Shown: positions 45,955 through 55,303, numbered from the stretch's first letter. The stretch is 64,000 bases of DNA from Candidatus Cloacimonetes bacterium HGW-Cloacimonetes-2 (GCA_002842035.1 PHBP01000003.1:124001-188000), one strand, 5' to 3'. Made by a program: numbers and translations. The notes: generated by a model not told the origin, from the sequence alone.

Positions 45955-47238
45955 ATGAACGATCTTGATCAACAGACTCTAATTGACGTTTTCGGACAGG
46001 ATTCTTTCAAGCTATTCGATGATATCGATTACCAGTTGGATGTAAAAAGGGAAAAGATTGAAGAGCTTAAGTCTCTTAGGGAGCAAGCATCTCAAGTATT
46101 TCAAATGAACTTAACTATGACAGATATTCTTGTATGTGCGAGCGCCGGAATTATCACTGGGTTAGGAAATGCTCTGTTTAAAACGACAATAATCCCTCAT
46201 GATCAGTTAAAGAAGAACCCTATTTCACAAATACTGAATGTTGAACCGCACGCAACAAGAACTGCGATGGACTACAAGATTCCAAACGTTGATGGCTTCA
46301 ATGAAAATCTTCATAGACAATTGGGTCCCTCTCACGACTTGTTTAGAATGAAAGAAACACTTGATCTGCTAAATGGCGAGAATTCTGATTTCCCATTATG
46401 GGGGACGACTATTACAAAAATCTTGGGAAGTGGCAATCCCCATGCAGGCATATTACGTTCTCCCGGCATGAGTTTGAATGAGTTTATTGCATTAGGAGGT
46501 TTTAACATCCCTAATGACCCGCATGCTGAATTGTGGCATCATATGTTGGCTGATTTCTTCACTAAGACCAGTCTTCCAATTCCTGGTTCAACGTACATAG
46601 CAGATCATTCAAGAGAACTGGCAAAACTCATGTTTGGTATGTATGATTCAGGTTTTAATTTGAAAAGCGTACTTAGTAATTCGCTAGGGTTTGTTATTCT
46701 TCAGATGTTGTTACATAGCTATGCGTTTATTTTTAAAACACTCGTACCATCCGGATTTGATTATAAGAATGTAACAATAGATTCCATACAGAGACTATTG
46801 AGTAGTAGTACCGATTTCCGAGGGACAAACGAATTTCATGGAATGATAATGCTTGGGCATGGGTCATCTTTCTTGTTGGACACTATTATTACTACAAGTA
46901 GTCAGAACTATGTGGGGTTGTTCCAGTTGAACTTTGCTTCCTTGCTATGGTTTTCCAAGCATCTCTTAAAGTACGTTATTAAGTGTAAAGCCGAGTATAA
47001 GTTGATTATGTCCAAGGTGGCTTCCACTGGTTACGAAATAGAATTGCTTGATAAGGAGCTTAGTGGAACATTTGAAGAAAGATTCGAAGAACTCTCTCAG
47101 GATATTAGGTTATCAGAATTTATTGATCCCAATTCAATACAGAAATCCCACAAAAATGTTGCGGATGTAATCAAGAGAAGAGAGAACATTTCGCATGATA
47201 TCAACAAAGCATTGAAGGAGCTTAAGAATGGCAAATGA
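45955..47238 (+). CDS. Large uncharacterised protein near the right transposon end
   Basis: 427 residues, with GGAAGG about 7 bases before the ATG. I recognise no family. A glycine-rich hydrophobic stretch (DILVCASAGIITGLGNALF, about 58-76) and a second one (SLGFVILQMLLHSYAFIF, about 240-258) suggest membrane association; both ends are charged and helical (KREKIEELKSLREQASQVF near the start). Histidine-containing segments such as DPHAELWHHMLADF occur in the middle. AT-rich like other cargo. First of three overlapping or closely spaced genes. Confidence 0.6.
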   Translation: MNDLDQQTLIDVFGQDSFKLFDDIDYQLDVKREKIEELKSLREQASQVFQMNLTMTDILVCASAGIITGLGNALFKTTIIPHDQLKKNPISQILNVEPHATRTAMDYKIPNVDGFNENLHRQLGPSHDLFRMKETLDLLNGENSDFPLWGTTITKILGSGNPHAGILRSPGMSLNEFIALGGFNIPNDPHAELWHHMLADFFTKTSLPIPGSTYIADHSRELAKLMFGMYDSGFNLKSVLSNSLGFVILQMLLHSYAFIFKTLVPSGFDYKNVTIDSIQRLLSSSTDFRGTNEFHGMIMLGHGSSFLLDTIITTSSQNYVGLFQLNFASLLWFSKHLLKYVIKCKAEYKLIMSKVASTGYEIELLDKELSGTFEERFEELSQDIRLSEFIDPNSIQKSHKNVADVIKRRENISHDINKALKELKNGK

Positions 47239-47395
47239 TCTTTTTAACAAAGACCTCCTTAGGGATGTAATGTCTATAGCGTCAAAAGTAAAGGATTTGG
47301 CAACACAGGAGAACGCGCAGAAAGTGTTAGATCGATATATCCCTGCTACGAAAGTAACACTAATGGCAGCAAGTTGTTTTCGGGAGCTCTCATAA
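47228..47395 (+). CDS. Small 55-residue protein coupled to the preceding gene
   Basis: An ATG at 47,228 inside the end of the previous gene (11-base overlap) opens a frame of 55 codons (MANDLFNKDL...FRELS) ending at 47,395. Predicted helical. Overlap, same strand and the following gene 13 bases on suggest an operon. No ribosome binding site is needed if coupled. Alone the frame would not be convincing. Confidence 0.45.
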   Translation: MANDLFNKDLLRDVMSIASKVKDLATQENAQKVLDRYIPATKVTLMAASCFRELS

Positions 47396-47407
47396 GTAAC
47401 CCGAGAG

Positions 47408-47773
47408 ATGAATAGTATTCAACAGCAAGATGGATGGGATTCATATTGGAACAAGGCTGAAAACATAAGAACTCTAGCCAACGCAGTTAAGAAATCAAAC
47501 CTAGTAACTCAAAAAATTCTAAACTTGACTCTCTTGCTCATGAGTGGTATAATCAATCTAAAACAGGACTACAATGTTATTATAGCATATTTTGACAAAG
47601 CAAACGAACAATATGCGCAGCAACTTGAAGTAATAGAAATTATTGGTAACATGAAGAATGTCCTCACTGAACTGATGGAAAAGCAGCTTGAGATAGATGA
47701 GTTAAAAGAAGGTCAAAAGGCTCAGAGTATCATGATAGACAAACTGGCAAGCATGTTGCATAGTAAATCGTAG
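47408..47773 (+). CDS. Small coiled-coil protein at the right end of the cargo
   Basis: 121 residues, largely helical. A hydrophobic patch (LNLTLLLMSGIINL) is followed by a long heptad-like C-terminal helix (QYAQQLEVIEIIGNMKNVLTELMEKQLEIDELKE), a likely coiled coil. Family unknown. Third gene of the group starting at 45,955 and the last gene before the right transposon end. Confidence 0.55.
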   Translation: MNSIQQQDGWDSYWNKAENIRTLANAVKKSNLVTQKILNLTLLLMSGIINLKQDYNVIIAYFDKANEQYAQQLEVIEIIGNMKNVLTELMEKQLEIDELKEGQKAQSIMIDKLASMLHSKS

Positions 47774-47907
47774 ACAGGATATTTAGACCATTCCAATGAG
47801 TAGATAGACTGCTTTCAGAACCACACACAAATCTCTTATTCAAGACGTTCCACTCACACTGCGAGTCCCTCCAACTGGTCTATTACGTTGAGATTCAGCG
47901 AGTTCCG

Positions 47908-48079
47908 AAACCAGTCTGAAAAGAGTCCATATTTGACACAAAGCTGTCACAAACCAGTCCAAAGAAGTCCAAAACCACTGTGACATCTTTCCGAATGCAG
48001 TCCTAAGTATCTCTGCACCAGATAAAGGCTTATGCCTCTTTGTCACAGTGAAGGCTATATGACATTTGGGGTGTCACTT
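47908..48079 (-). repeat. Right transposon end with inverted copies of the left-end sites
   Basis: Read on the minus strand, the outermost site TGACACCCCAAATGTCA starts at 48,076 and the inner site TGACAGCTTTGTGTCAAAT starts at 47,949; both match left-end sites. Between them are two copies of the TGTCACAGTG motif (47,976-47,985 inverted and 48,041-48,050). Two direct repeats of AAACCAGTCnnAAA(A)GAAGTCC type sit at 47,908-47,928 and 47,951-47,970. This end has fewer complete sites than the left one, the normal asymmetry for Mu- and Tn7-like elements. The stretch 47,774-47,907 inside and 48,080-48,311 outside hold no gene. Confidence 0.75.
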
Positions 48080-48311
48080 TATACAGGGCATTCCATATTT
48101 TTTTACCTCTACAATCTATAGGGAGACAGATTTTGGATTTTCGGACAGATCCTGGCGATTTTTTAAAAAAACCCGAAAAATAAGTACCTCAGCGAACTGT
48201 TGTAACAGATCTGGATGCTCTGCTCCGGATAGGTTCCATTACTCAGCTATCTATAATACCAATGTCTGTCACGTTGCTGGGCCCGCTAAGGGGTTGGATT
48301 TGAGCTTGTAC

Positions 48312-49028
48312 TTACACAGTTCCCTTTAGAAAGGCTTGCCGCACAGGCTCATCGAATTTTTCGATGGCATAGCGCAGCATCGTGCGGGGCATTGATTTAT
48401 AACGCGGTAACAGAAAGTCGTACTCTATCTGGTGATCTTTGTTTCCTATCTCTCGCAGCATCCATCCCACAGCTTTGTGGATCAGGTCGTGTTTGTGATT
48501 TAGCAAGATATCCGCGATCTCCAGGCTGGGTTGATAGATTCCTTTGCGGATAAAGGCAAAGGTGGAGATCACAGAGATCCGCTGAGTCCAGAGATGGTCT
48601 TTTTGCGCCAGATCCTTCAGGACTCTCCAATCCCTCTCCAGTAGCCAATCCCCCAATATCAGATGCGCACAAGTATCTACCAGATCCCAGTTGTTTATAT
48701 AGATCATACTATCCATAAATACTTCCACGACCTGGGCTCTGATTTCTACGCTATTGGCATTCTGATATTTCAAGACCAGCATCATCACTGTGCAAAGCCG
48801 AACCTCGTGCACCTCGTGTTTCAAGAGCTGATGCAGGTCAGCAAGGCTTAGCTTGCGATAAAACTCACGGGAAAGACTGCGTTGCACCGGCACCGTGAGA
48901 CCCCAAAACTTGTCTCCCTCGCCATATTCGCCCGGCCCAGTGCGAAAGTAACGCAAACTGTGAATGGCTCTTTCGCTGTCCTCATAGGACTGCAGAGCTT
49001 TAATAAATGCGGCTTGATCTTTATTCAT
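48312..49028 (-). CDS. DNA alkylation repair protein, AlkD-like
   Basis: 238 residues, HEAT-repeat glycosylase family (AlkC/AlkD). Signatures: FWGLTVPVQRSLSREFYRKL near the start, HEVHEVRLCTVMMLVLKYQ, the NNWDLVDTCAHLILGDWL block and the HKAVGWMLREIG block. AlkD removes bulky or positively charged alkylated purines without base flipping. It transcribes toward the transposon's right end and is the first gene of the resumed chromosome. Confidence 0.9.
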   Translation of the reverse strand: MNKDQAAFIKALQSYEDSERAIHSLRYFRTGPGEYGEGDKFWGLTVPVQRSLSREFYRKLSLADLHQLLKHEVHEVRLCTVMMLVLKYQNANSVEIRAQVVEVFMDSMIYINNWDLVDTCAHLILGDWLLERDWRVLKDLAQKDHLWTQRISVISTFAFIRKGIYQPSLEIADILLNHKHDLIHKAVGWMLREIGNKDHQIEYDFLLPRYKSMPRTMLRYAIEKFDEPVRQAFLKGTV

Positions 49029-49157
49029 CGATTCTCCTAAGACAGATCTGGTATTGGTTCGACCGCCTACAGAGAAAGGCTTTGGAGGTCAAGCAGTTTT
49101 CCATCATTATCCACAATAAGACACCTTCTCACTTTGAGTGCCCAATGCTGCCCCCAA

Positions 49158-50564
49158 TCAGGGGTAAGAAATCGCTTTCACATAATAGAAAGCCCTTTCC
49201 TGAGGACTAGTCTCAAAATACATCGTATTGCCAGTGGTAGCGACCAGATCGTAGCTGCCATTAGGCTCGCTGGCTCGGTAAACCTGATACTCCTCAGCAT
49301 ATTCAATCGGTTGCCAGCTGATAAAAATCCCATTCGGACTGGCGCCGATCATCAGCTCCGGGGTATCCAGAGAGATCACCTGATTCACCGTTACTAGCAC
49401 GAGAGCGCTGGCTTGCAAGTATCCGTCCGAGATACTAAAGCAGATCTCTTCGCTGCCAAACCAATCATAGGCAGGACTGAAGCTGATGACATTGCCCTCC
49501 TGACTAATCCCGATATTGCTATTTCCGGAAAAGCTCAGTACCGGGATGTCTCCATCGGGATCGCTGATGAAAGGTGTAAAATCCACAACCAGGCTGCCAT
49601 TTTGATCCAGGCTGAAATCCCCCGGAAGATTTAGCAGCGGTGCATTGTTGATCACATTAACCTGGAAGCTGCCTTGAACCAGATTGTATCCGTCATTCAA
49701 TCTGATGGTGATGGTCTCGCTGCCGGCAAAGCCATAGGGAGCGCTGAAAACGGCTCTTGGTCCCAATTGCCTTATGCTGATGCCGCTGTTGCCGATGAAG
49801 CTGAGACTTAGGCTGGAGATACTGTTATCGGGATCGATGATATAGGGGCTAAAGTTCACCAACAGAGAGTCATTGCGGGCAAAACTGAAGCTCTCCGGAA
49901 GATCGAGCACGGGCGGGACATTCACGCTGACTAACACATCATCGGTCACCACAAACTCACCATCTGAGACAGAAACCCGTATCTGGGTCTCACCATACCA
50001 GTTTGGAGCGGGAATAAGACTGTATGATACGTAGCTGACGGGACCGGTAGCCTCTACATTAACTGCCAGAGGGTCACCATCAGGATCAGAGGCAAAGTTT
50101 CTGAAATCTACGCCCAATGAACCATTATAGGGCACAGAAATCATATAGGGTAGATTCAACACGGGTGGATGATTGGGATTGTAAACGTTCCTGGTCACAT
50201 AAATGCGGGTAAAGGGAAGATCGGGATCGTTGCTATAGATATCGATTCCACCGTGGCTTGTGCCCTCTGTCCCGGAGGAGTATATATAAATACGCAGAAC
50301 CGTATGATCTCCGGGAGAAACGCTCCCGCTGGCGCTGGTGGAACCATTGATGTTGAAGAATGTGGAGCCGGGTGCTCTGCTGGCAGTATAGGTGAGCTCT
50401 TCGTCACCCATATTGAACAATTCTATATCTTCTATGCCTGTTTCACCATAGTATAAATCAACTTCGACCGGAGCTCCGTATATCACCAGATTGGCTTGGG
50501 CAGATAAAATGCCATAGCAGCAAACAATGAGTATAGAAAGTAAAATGCACTTTGTTTGTTTCAT
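49158..50564 (-). CDS. Secreted surface protein with Ig/cadherin-like repeats
   Basis: 468 residues. A signal peptide (CILLSILIVCCYGILSAQA) is followed by an N-terminal beta-sandwich (DLYYGETGIEDIELFNMGDEE), then about three Ig/cadherin-like repeats, each with DPDGD or a similar calcium-site-like loop (about residues 160, 240, 330), and a C-terminal fibronectin type III domain (ISWQPIEYAEEYQVYRA). No sorting domain is visible at the C-terminus. Likely extracellular adhesion or cell-surface scaffold. Surrounded by non-coding stretches on both sides, so it is a single-gene unit. Confidence 0.82.
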   Translation of the reverse strand: MKQTKCILLSILIVCCYGILSAQANLVIYGAPVEVDLYYGETGIEDIELFNMGDEELTYTASRAPGSTFFNINGSTSASGSVSPGDHTVLRIYIYSSGTEGTSHGGIDIYSNDPDLPFTRIYVTRNVYNPNHPPVLNLPYMISVPYNGSLGVDFRNFASDPDGDPLAVNVEATGPVSYVSYSLIPAPNWYGETQIRVSVSDGEFVVTDDVLVSVNVPPVLDLPESFSFARNDSLLVNFSPYIIDPDNSISSLSLSFIGNSGISIRQLGPRAVFSAPYGFAGSETITIRLNDGYNLVQGSFQVNVINNAPLLNLPGDFSLDQNGSLVVDFTPFISDPDGDIPVLSFSGNSNIGISQEGNVISFSPAYDWFGSEEICFSISDGYLQASALVLVTVNQVISLDTPELMIGASPNGIFISWQPIEYAEEYQVYRASEPNGSYDLVATTGNTMYFETSPQERAFYYVKAISYP

Positions 50565-50704
50565 CAGTCACGCTCCAAAGAATTCAATTTTCCACATTAT
50601 TGTCAATAGAGATCAAGGCTCTGTGCTGTCAATACATTTGTATAGCTTAGGACAATTGCAGACCTACCTGAAGTATCTCAGGGTAAACAGACCCGGGATC
50701 GGAG

Positions 50705-53700
50705 CTAGGCCTTGCTTCTGCCGATACCTCCCTCAAAATAGCTGTAGATCACCGGAATAAGCAGTAGGGTAACCAGAGTGGAGACCATTAGTCCCCCGAT
50801 CACGACCCGTGCGAGTGGAGCCTGGGTTTCTCCACCTTCGGAAAGACCCAAAGCCAGAGGCAGCAAGCCCAGAATGGTGGAAATAGCCGTCATCAAAATA
50901 GGGCGCAACCTTCTGAGCCCGGCTGTCTTAAGCGCCATAAAGAGTTCTATGCCTTCATTGCGCCTCAGTTTATTGGTGGTATCCACAAAGAGGATGGAAT
51001 TGTTGACCACGATACCTGCCAGCATTATGATACCCAGATAGCTCTGGATATTGAATGTAGTGCCTGTGAGGAAGAGCGCCAAGCTTACTCCAATAAAGGC
51101 GAAAGGTACAGACATCATTACGACCAGAGGATCACGGATAGATTCAAACTGGCTTGCCATCACCATATAGATCAGCACAATTGCCAGGATAAGACCAATC
51201 ATCAGTTCCCGGAAGGATTCCTGCTGTTGTTTGTAATCGCCCGAAATCTCCACGCTATAGCCCATCGGTAGGCTGATCTTATCCAGCTCTGCCTGAATAT
51301 CTTTGACCACTGCGCTCAGACTTCTGCCGGAGTGATTGGCAGATATATCGATCATTCGCTCCTGATTCAAGCGCTCTATCACGGTGGAGCTTTGTCCGCT
51401 TTCCACCCGCACCAGGTTGCGCAGTTGCACCGGTACTCCGCTACTATTGATCAGGCTAAGATCCAATAGTTCCGAGATCGGCAGGCTGTCTGCATCTTTG
51501 ATTTGGACGATGATCGGGTATTCGCGACCCTCATCCACAAATTCCCCCGCGCTCGATCCGGACAGGGCAGTTTCCAGGGCGGAAGCGATCTGCTGCACGT
51601 TCAAACCCAGCTCTGCGGCTTTGATTCTATCGATGATGATCAGGTCTTCCGGGGCTCCGGCGGTGCGGCTGAGATTGGCATCGGTGATGCCCTCGATATC
51701 TTTAATAGAAGCCATTACAAGATTTGCCAGGCGGGAAGATTCTTCCAGGTCATGACCTCTGATCTGGATTTCCAGGCGGTCTCCACCTCCGGCAAATCTG
51801 GACATCTGATTGCTGGTGGCGGTGCGTACTCTGATCCTGGCTCCGGGGATTGCGGTGAGACGCTTGCGAATCTCAGAAGAAATCTCTTCGTCGCTACGGC
51901 TGCGCTCGGATCTACCGCTCAGGCGGATGCGGATGCTGCCTGTATTGGAGCCGGATGCCCAGCCACCGCTTCCGGCTTGCACGATCATATTTTGGATTTC
52001 CGGGATGCCTTTGAGCTTTTGCTCCAAAATCTTCATCTTGGCGTCCACCACTTCCAGACGCGTTCCTGCTTCCATATCCAGATTTACCCGGATCTCGCCC
52101 TCATCTGCCATGGGCATCAATTCAGAGCCCACGAAAGTAGCTAATATTGCTGTGCCCACTAAGATAGCGGTGCCGATAAGCAAGGTCTTGGGGCGGTGAC
52201 TTAGCACATAATTCAGCATCGAGGCATAGAGCCTCTCCATGCCGGTGAGCAGACGTCCGGTGGCGCGGAATATTTTGCATCGCAAGCTGCTTTTATTGCC
52301 CCGTGGCTCTTCTGAGACGTGGATCATCTTGCTGGAAAGCATTGGTACCATCGTGAGTGCCGTGACCAGGGAACAGATCAGCGAAAAGACCACCACATAA
52401 GCCAACTGCTTGTACATCAGGCCTGTCATACCCTGCATAAAGAGCATCGGCATAAAGACCACCAGGGATGTAAGCGTGCTGGCTATGATCGGAGAGGTCA
52501 CTTCATCTGCTCCGATAATGGCAGAGTCATTAGGCGTCTTACCCAATTCACGATGCCGAAAGATATTTTCCAACACCACGATAGAATTATCCAAAAGCTG
52601 GCCCACTCCAAGCGCTAAAGCTCCAATAGTCATCAGATTGAGAGTGAATCCAGAGAAATAGAGCAAGCCAAATGTCGCCATTATGGAAATGGGTATGGCA
52701 GTGGAGATTACCAGCGTACTTCTGATATTACGCAGGAAAAAGAGCAGGATAAGCACCGCCAGCAGACCTCCGATGATCACGGAACTGCCAACGTTGTTGA
52801 TGGCGCGGCTGATGTAAATGGATTGATCGACCAGCGGGATAATCTTGAGCTGAGTCATACTGCGGTTGATGGCATCGACCTCTTTCAATACGCCCTTGGC
52901 GACCTTCACGGTATTGGTGCCGGATTGCTTGTTCACCGAGATTTGAATGCCCGGGCTGCCATTGATCCGTACAATGCTGTTGAGCTTGGAAGAGCCGTCT
53001 TCGATGCTGGCTATATCTTTCAGAGCGATAGAAGTACCGCCCCTTTGAGCGATCACTGTCTCACCGATCTGATCTATGCTTTCAAAGATTCCGGGCACCC
53101 TGAGGGTGATCTGGTAATTGCCCCTATACAGGTTTCCGGTGGGCTGATTGACGTTGAAAGACCGTACGCGGCTGATCACCTGATCCAGCGATAGCCCCAG
53201 GGATTTGAGCCTGATGGGATCTACATTGATCTGCACTTCACGGGTCAATCCGCCCCAGATATTGACGCTGGCAACTCCATCGACTCTTTCGAGCCTGGAG
53301 CTTAGTTCATTGTCGATCAGGGTTCTGAGTGTAACGGGATCGAGCTCGCTGACCACACCCATCATCACCACCGGCATTGCGGCAAGATCAAACTTGCGCA
53401 GGGAGGGTCGGCTCGCTTCATCGGGAAGACGTGACAAAATGCGATCCAGACGATCGCGGATGTCATTGGAGGCAGCATCCAGATCTGTGCCCCAACTGAA
53501 GTAAACCTGCACGCTGCTGGAGCCTTCTGAGGAGCGGGAGCTGATTTCCTGCACTCCGGAGACGGCGCTCACTGCTTGTTCGATCGGCCGGGTAATCAGC
53601 TCTTCCATCACCAGGGGACTGGCTTTGGAATAGTTTGTGGAAATACTGATCGTAGGAGAGGTCACATCCGGCATCGCATCGATTGGTAGCCTGATCACTG

Positions 53701-53782
53701 CCATTGCTCCCAGGATAATCACGATCAAAGCCACCATTATCGTGGTCACAGGGGATTTGACGGAGTTCTCTGCTATCTTCAT
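50705..53782 (-). CDS. RND-family inner-membrane efflux transporter
   Basis: 1,025 residues, the normal size for AcrB/MdtB-type pumps. Twelve membrane helices are expected; TM1 (PVTTIMVALIVIILGAMAVI) and the TM4 proton relay GQLLDNSIVVLENIFRH are visible, as is the second-half GIVVNNSILFVDTTNK. The large periplasmic loops contain the porter and docking segments. Closest to the HAE1 drug group rather than heavy-metal pumps, judged by the single-Asp TM4. It overlaps the adaptor gene by 4 bases. No TolC-type channel gene lies in the window. Confidence 0.93.
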   Translation of the reverse strand: MKIAENSVKSPVTTIMVALIVIILGAMAVIRLPIDAMPDVTSPTISISTNYSKASPLVMEELITRPIEQAVSAVSGVQEISSRSSEGSSSVQVYFSWGTDLDAASNDIRDRLDRILSRLPDEASRPSLRKFDLAAMPVVMMGVVSELDPVTLRTLIDNELSSRLERVDGVASVNIWGGLTREVQINVDPIRLKSLGLSLDQVISRVRSFNVNQPTGNLYRGNYQITLRVPGIFESIDQIGETVIAQRGGTSIALKDIASIEDGSSKLNSIVRINGSPGIQISVNKQSGTNTVKVAKGVLKEVDAINRSMTQLKIIPLVDQSIYISRAINNVGSSVIIGGLLAVLILLFFLRNIRSTLVISTAIPISIMATFGLLYFSGFTLNLMTIGALALGVGQLLDNSIVVLENIFRHRELGKTPNDSAIIGADEVTSPIIASTLTSLVVFMPMLFMQGMTGLMYKQLAYVVVFSLICSLVTALTMVPMLSSKMIHVSEEPRGNKSSLRCKIFRATGRLLTGMERLYASMLNYVLSHRPKTLLIGTAILVGTAILATFVGSELMPMADEGEIRVNLDMEAGTRLEVVDAKMKILEQKLKGIPEIQNMIVQAGSGGWASGSNTGSIRIRLSGRSERSRSDEEISSEIRKRLTAIPGARIRVRTATSNQMSRFAGGGDRLEIQIRGHDLEESSRLANLVMASIKDIEGITDANLSRTAGAPEDLIIIDRIKAAELGLNVQQIASALETALSGSSAGEFVDEGREYPIIVQIKDADSLPISELLDLSLINSSGVPVQLRNLVRVESGQSSTVIERLNQERMIDISANHSGRSLSAVVKDIQAELDKISLPMGYSVEISGDYKQQQESFRELMIGLILAIVLIYMVMASQFESIRDPLVVMMSVPFAFIGVSLALFLTGTTFNIQSYLGIIMLAGIVVNNSILFVDTTNKLRRNEGIELFMALKTAGLRRLRPILMTAISTILGLLPLALGLSEGGETQAPLARVVIGGLMVSTLVTLLLIPVIYSYFEGGIGRSKA

Positions 53783-54927
53783 TGCGGCGAGCCTTTCCTG
53801 GTGCCCTTATTCTCTACTCTACCGGGCAGGATAATGGCAGAGCCCTCATCCAATTGGTCCTGTCCCAGGATCACCACTTCGCCGGAGAGGGATGGGCTGA
53901 GAATCTCTATTAGATTGTCGGAACTGATGCCTGTTTCCACGGGCAGGAAGTTTACGATCAGAGAATCCCGATTTACCACAAAGACTCCTTCGACCCCTTT
54001 GTGTTTATAGAGGGCAGCCTCGGGAACTACCGTGACTTGCTGCTTGCTCTGATGCACCAGGCGCACCCTGATAAACATCCCGGGTTTGAGCTTTTCAGAG
54101 GGATTGGGCAGTTCGATTTCCACCCGTGCCTGGCGTGATTGTTCCTGCAAAATTGGGGCAATCCTGGCGACTCTGCCAGCAAAGGCTTCCTGAGGCCAGG
54201 CATCTGAACTGATCTTAGCAGCTTGCCCAATTCTGATTTTGCGATAATCGGCTTCGATTACCTCGATATCTGCCACCAATCTGGAGATATCCAAAATTGA
54301 GACCAGGGGAGAGCCGGCACTGAGTAGCTGTCCTTCGACCGCAAAGCGTTCGCCCACCACTCTGCTGAAGCCGGGGCCGTCCCAAGTGGCAATCACCCGA
54401 GTCTGTTCGAGCTGGAATCTTGCGGCTCTTTCGGCTGCCTGAGCCACCTGTAGCTTCGATTGCTCCGAGATAAAGCGGGCATAGATAGCGTCGTATTCAC
54501 CTTGGGAGATATACTCGCGTTCCAGGAGCTGACGGGTGTTTTCCACTTCTCTTTGGGCTTCGCCAAAGGCACTGGTGGCCTGGTTCAGATTGGCAAGAGC
54601 CTTTTCGTGTTCGTGCCTGATCAAGACGTCTTCCAGCTCCGCGATCAACTGGCCTTTGCGGATTCTATCTCCGATATTCACATGCAGTCTGGTGAGCTGT
54701 CCGGACACCTTGGGGGCCAAAACAAAGCTGCTATAAGCTCTTAGATTGCCGCTGTAGTTTGAGACCTCATCCAGATCCCGGATCTCCACCGGAGCAAGCT
54801 CCACTGCCACAGCTTGAGGGCCTCTTCCGCCCCTCGTTTCATCGCCTTTCTTTCCGGTAATAAAGCGCCATACAATGAGTGCCAGCACTATTGCCAACAC
54901 CAGCCAAAGCCAGTTCTTTTTCTTCAT
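53779..54927 (-). CDS. RND periplasmic adaptor (membrane fusion protein)
   Basis: 382 residues. An N-terminal signal-anchor (WLWLVLAIVLALIVWRFI), a lipoyl half (SFVLAPKVSGQLTRLHVNIGD), a helical hairpin with heptads (about 110-165), the second lipoyl half (VEGQLLSAGSPLVSILD) and beta-barrel and membrane-proximal domains. Bridges the RND pump to an outer-membrane channel. First gene of the pump operon; its stop overlaps the pump start by 4 bases (ATGA). Confidence 0.92.
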   Translation of the reverse strand: MKKKNWLWLVLAIVLALIVWRFITGKKGDETRGGRGPQAVAVELAPVEIRDLDEVSNYSGNLRAYSSFVLAPKVSGQLTRLHVNIGDRIRKGQLIAELEDVLIRHEHEKALANLNQATSAFGEAQREVENTRQLLEREYISQGEYDAIYARFISEQSKLQVAQAAERAARFQLEQTRVIATWDGPGFSRVVGERFAVEGQLLSAGSPLVSILDISRLVADIEVIEADYRKIRIGQAAKISSDAWPQEAFAGRVARIAPILQEQSRQARVEIELPNPSEKLKPGMFIRVRLVHQSKQQVTVVPEAALYKHKGVEGVFVVNRDSLIVNFLPVETGISSDNLIEILSPSLSGEVVILGQDQLDEGSAIILPGRVENKGTRKGSPQ

Positions 54928-55183
54928 AATTCTATAGTCCGTTTCTTTTATTATTAGAGCTAGTTTGATAGATTCGAAGAAAATCTCAGAGCTTTACAGA
55001 CGTCAAGGAAAAGTTTGGCGATAGCCCTTAGGGGAAGAGCCATCCAATAGTAAAGAACTCGCCACCGGCGAAACTGAGCTCTACACATCAAGAACCCTTA
55101 TTGCCCGGTAGCAAGGGATCAAGAGCTTGGCTGCCAATGTCTCAAACGCAGATCCGGAGAGCATAGCTGACCACTGGTATAGC
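54928..55183. other. Intergenic region, nothing recognised
   Basis: 256 bases upstream of the adaptor gene. It probably holds the pump promoter. I see no strong stem-loop, tRNA or repeat. Confidence 0.4.
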
Positions 55184-55303
55184 TTATCTCGTAAAAGCCA
55201 TCAACAGATCGGCCACAGTCTCGAAAAGTGCATAATATGCCCTTTCAAAACCAATTGACAGCGAGAACAACAAAACCAATCCAAACATAATCACATAACG
55301 CAT
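55184..55303 (-). CDS. Possible 39-residue single-helix membrane peptide
   Basis: An ATG at 55,303 with AGGA 7 bases before it opens 39 codons: MRYVIMFGLVLLFSLSIGFE, then ten residues, and AFTR at the end. The first half is a good membrane helix. It sits between the radical SAM gene and the pump operon on the same strand as both. No homologue recognised; small and short of proof. Confidence 0.35.
   Translation of the reverse strand: MRYVIMFGLVLLFSLSIGFERAYYALFETVADLLMAFTR

Larger units (their letters stand above)
13814..48079. mobile_element. About 34-kb Mu/Tn7-type transposon carrying a defence island
   Basis: Both ends carry repeats of one motif in opposite orientation. The outermost copies read AAGTGACACCTGAAATGTCA on the left (from 13,814) and, on the opposite strand, AAGTGACACCCCAAATGTCA on the right (from 48,079 inward): 18 of 20 bases agree. 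A left internal site and the right inner site agree at 16 of 19. A transposase operon of MuA/MuB type and a repressor lie just inside the right end, the usual arrangement for such elements. Between the ends there are no core housekeeping genes and no phage structural genes. The exact first and last bases are not fixed: neither end shows an unmistakable TG/CA terminus. A 7-bp direct repeat TTCCATA flanks the ends at 13,794 and 48,091 and may be or contain a target duplication. Confidence 0.75.

Noticed and set aside
48060-48085. Right terminus at TGTATAAAGTGACACC (minus strand) as a Mu-like TGT end
   Set aside because: The left end has no TGT at the matching position and the following GGGCA is not found outside the left end, so this terminus is not supported.
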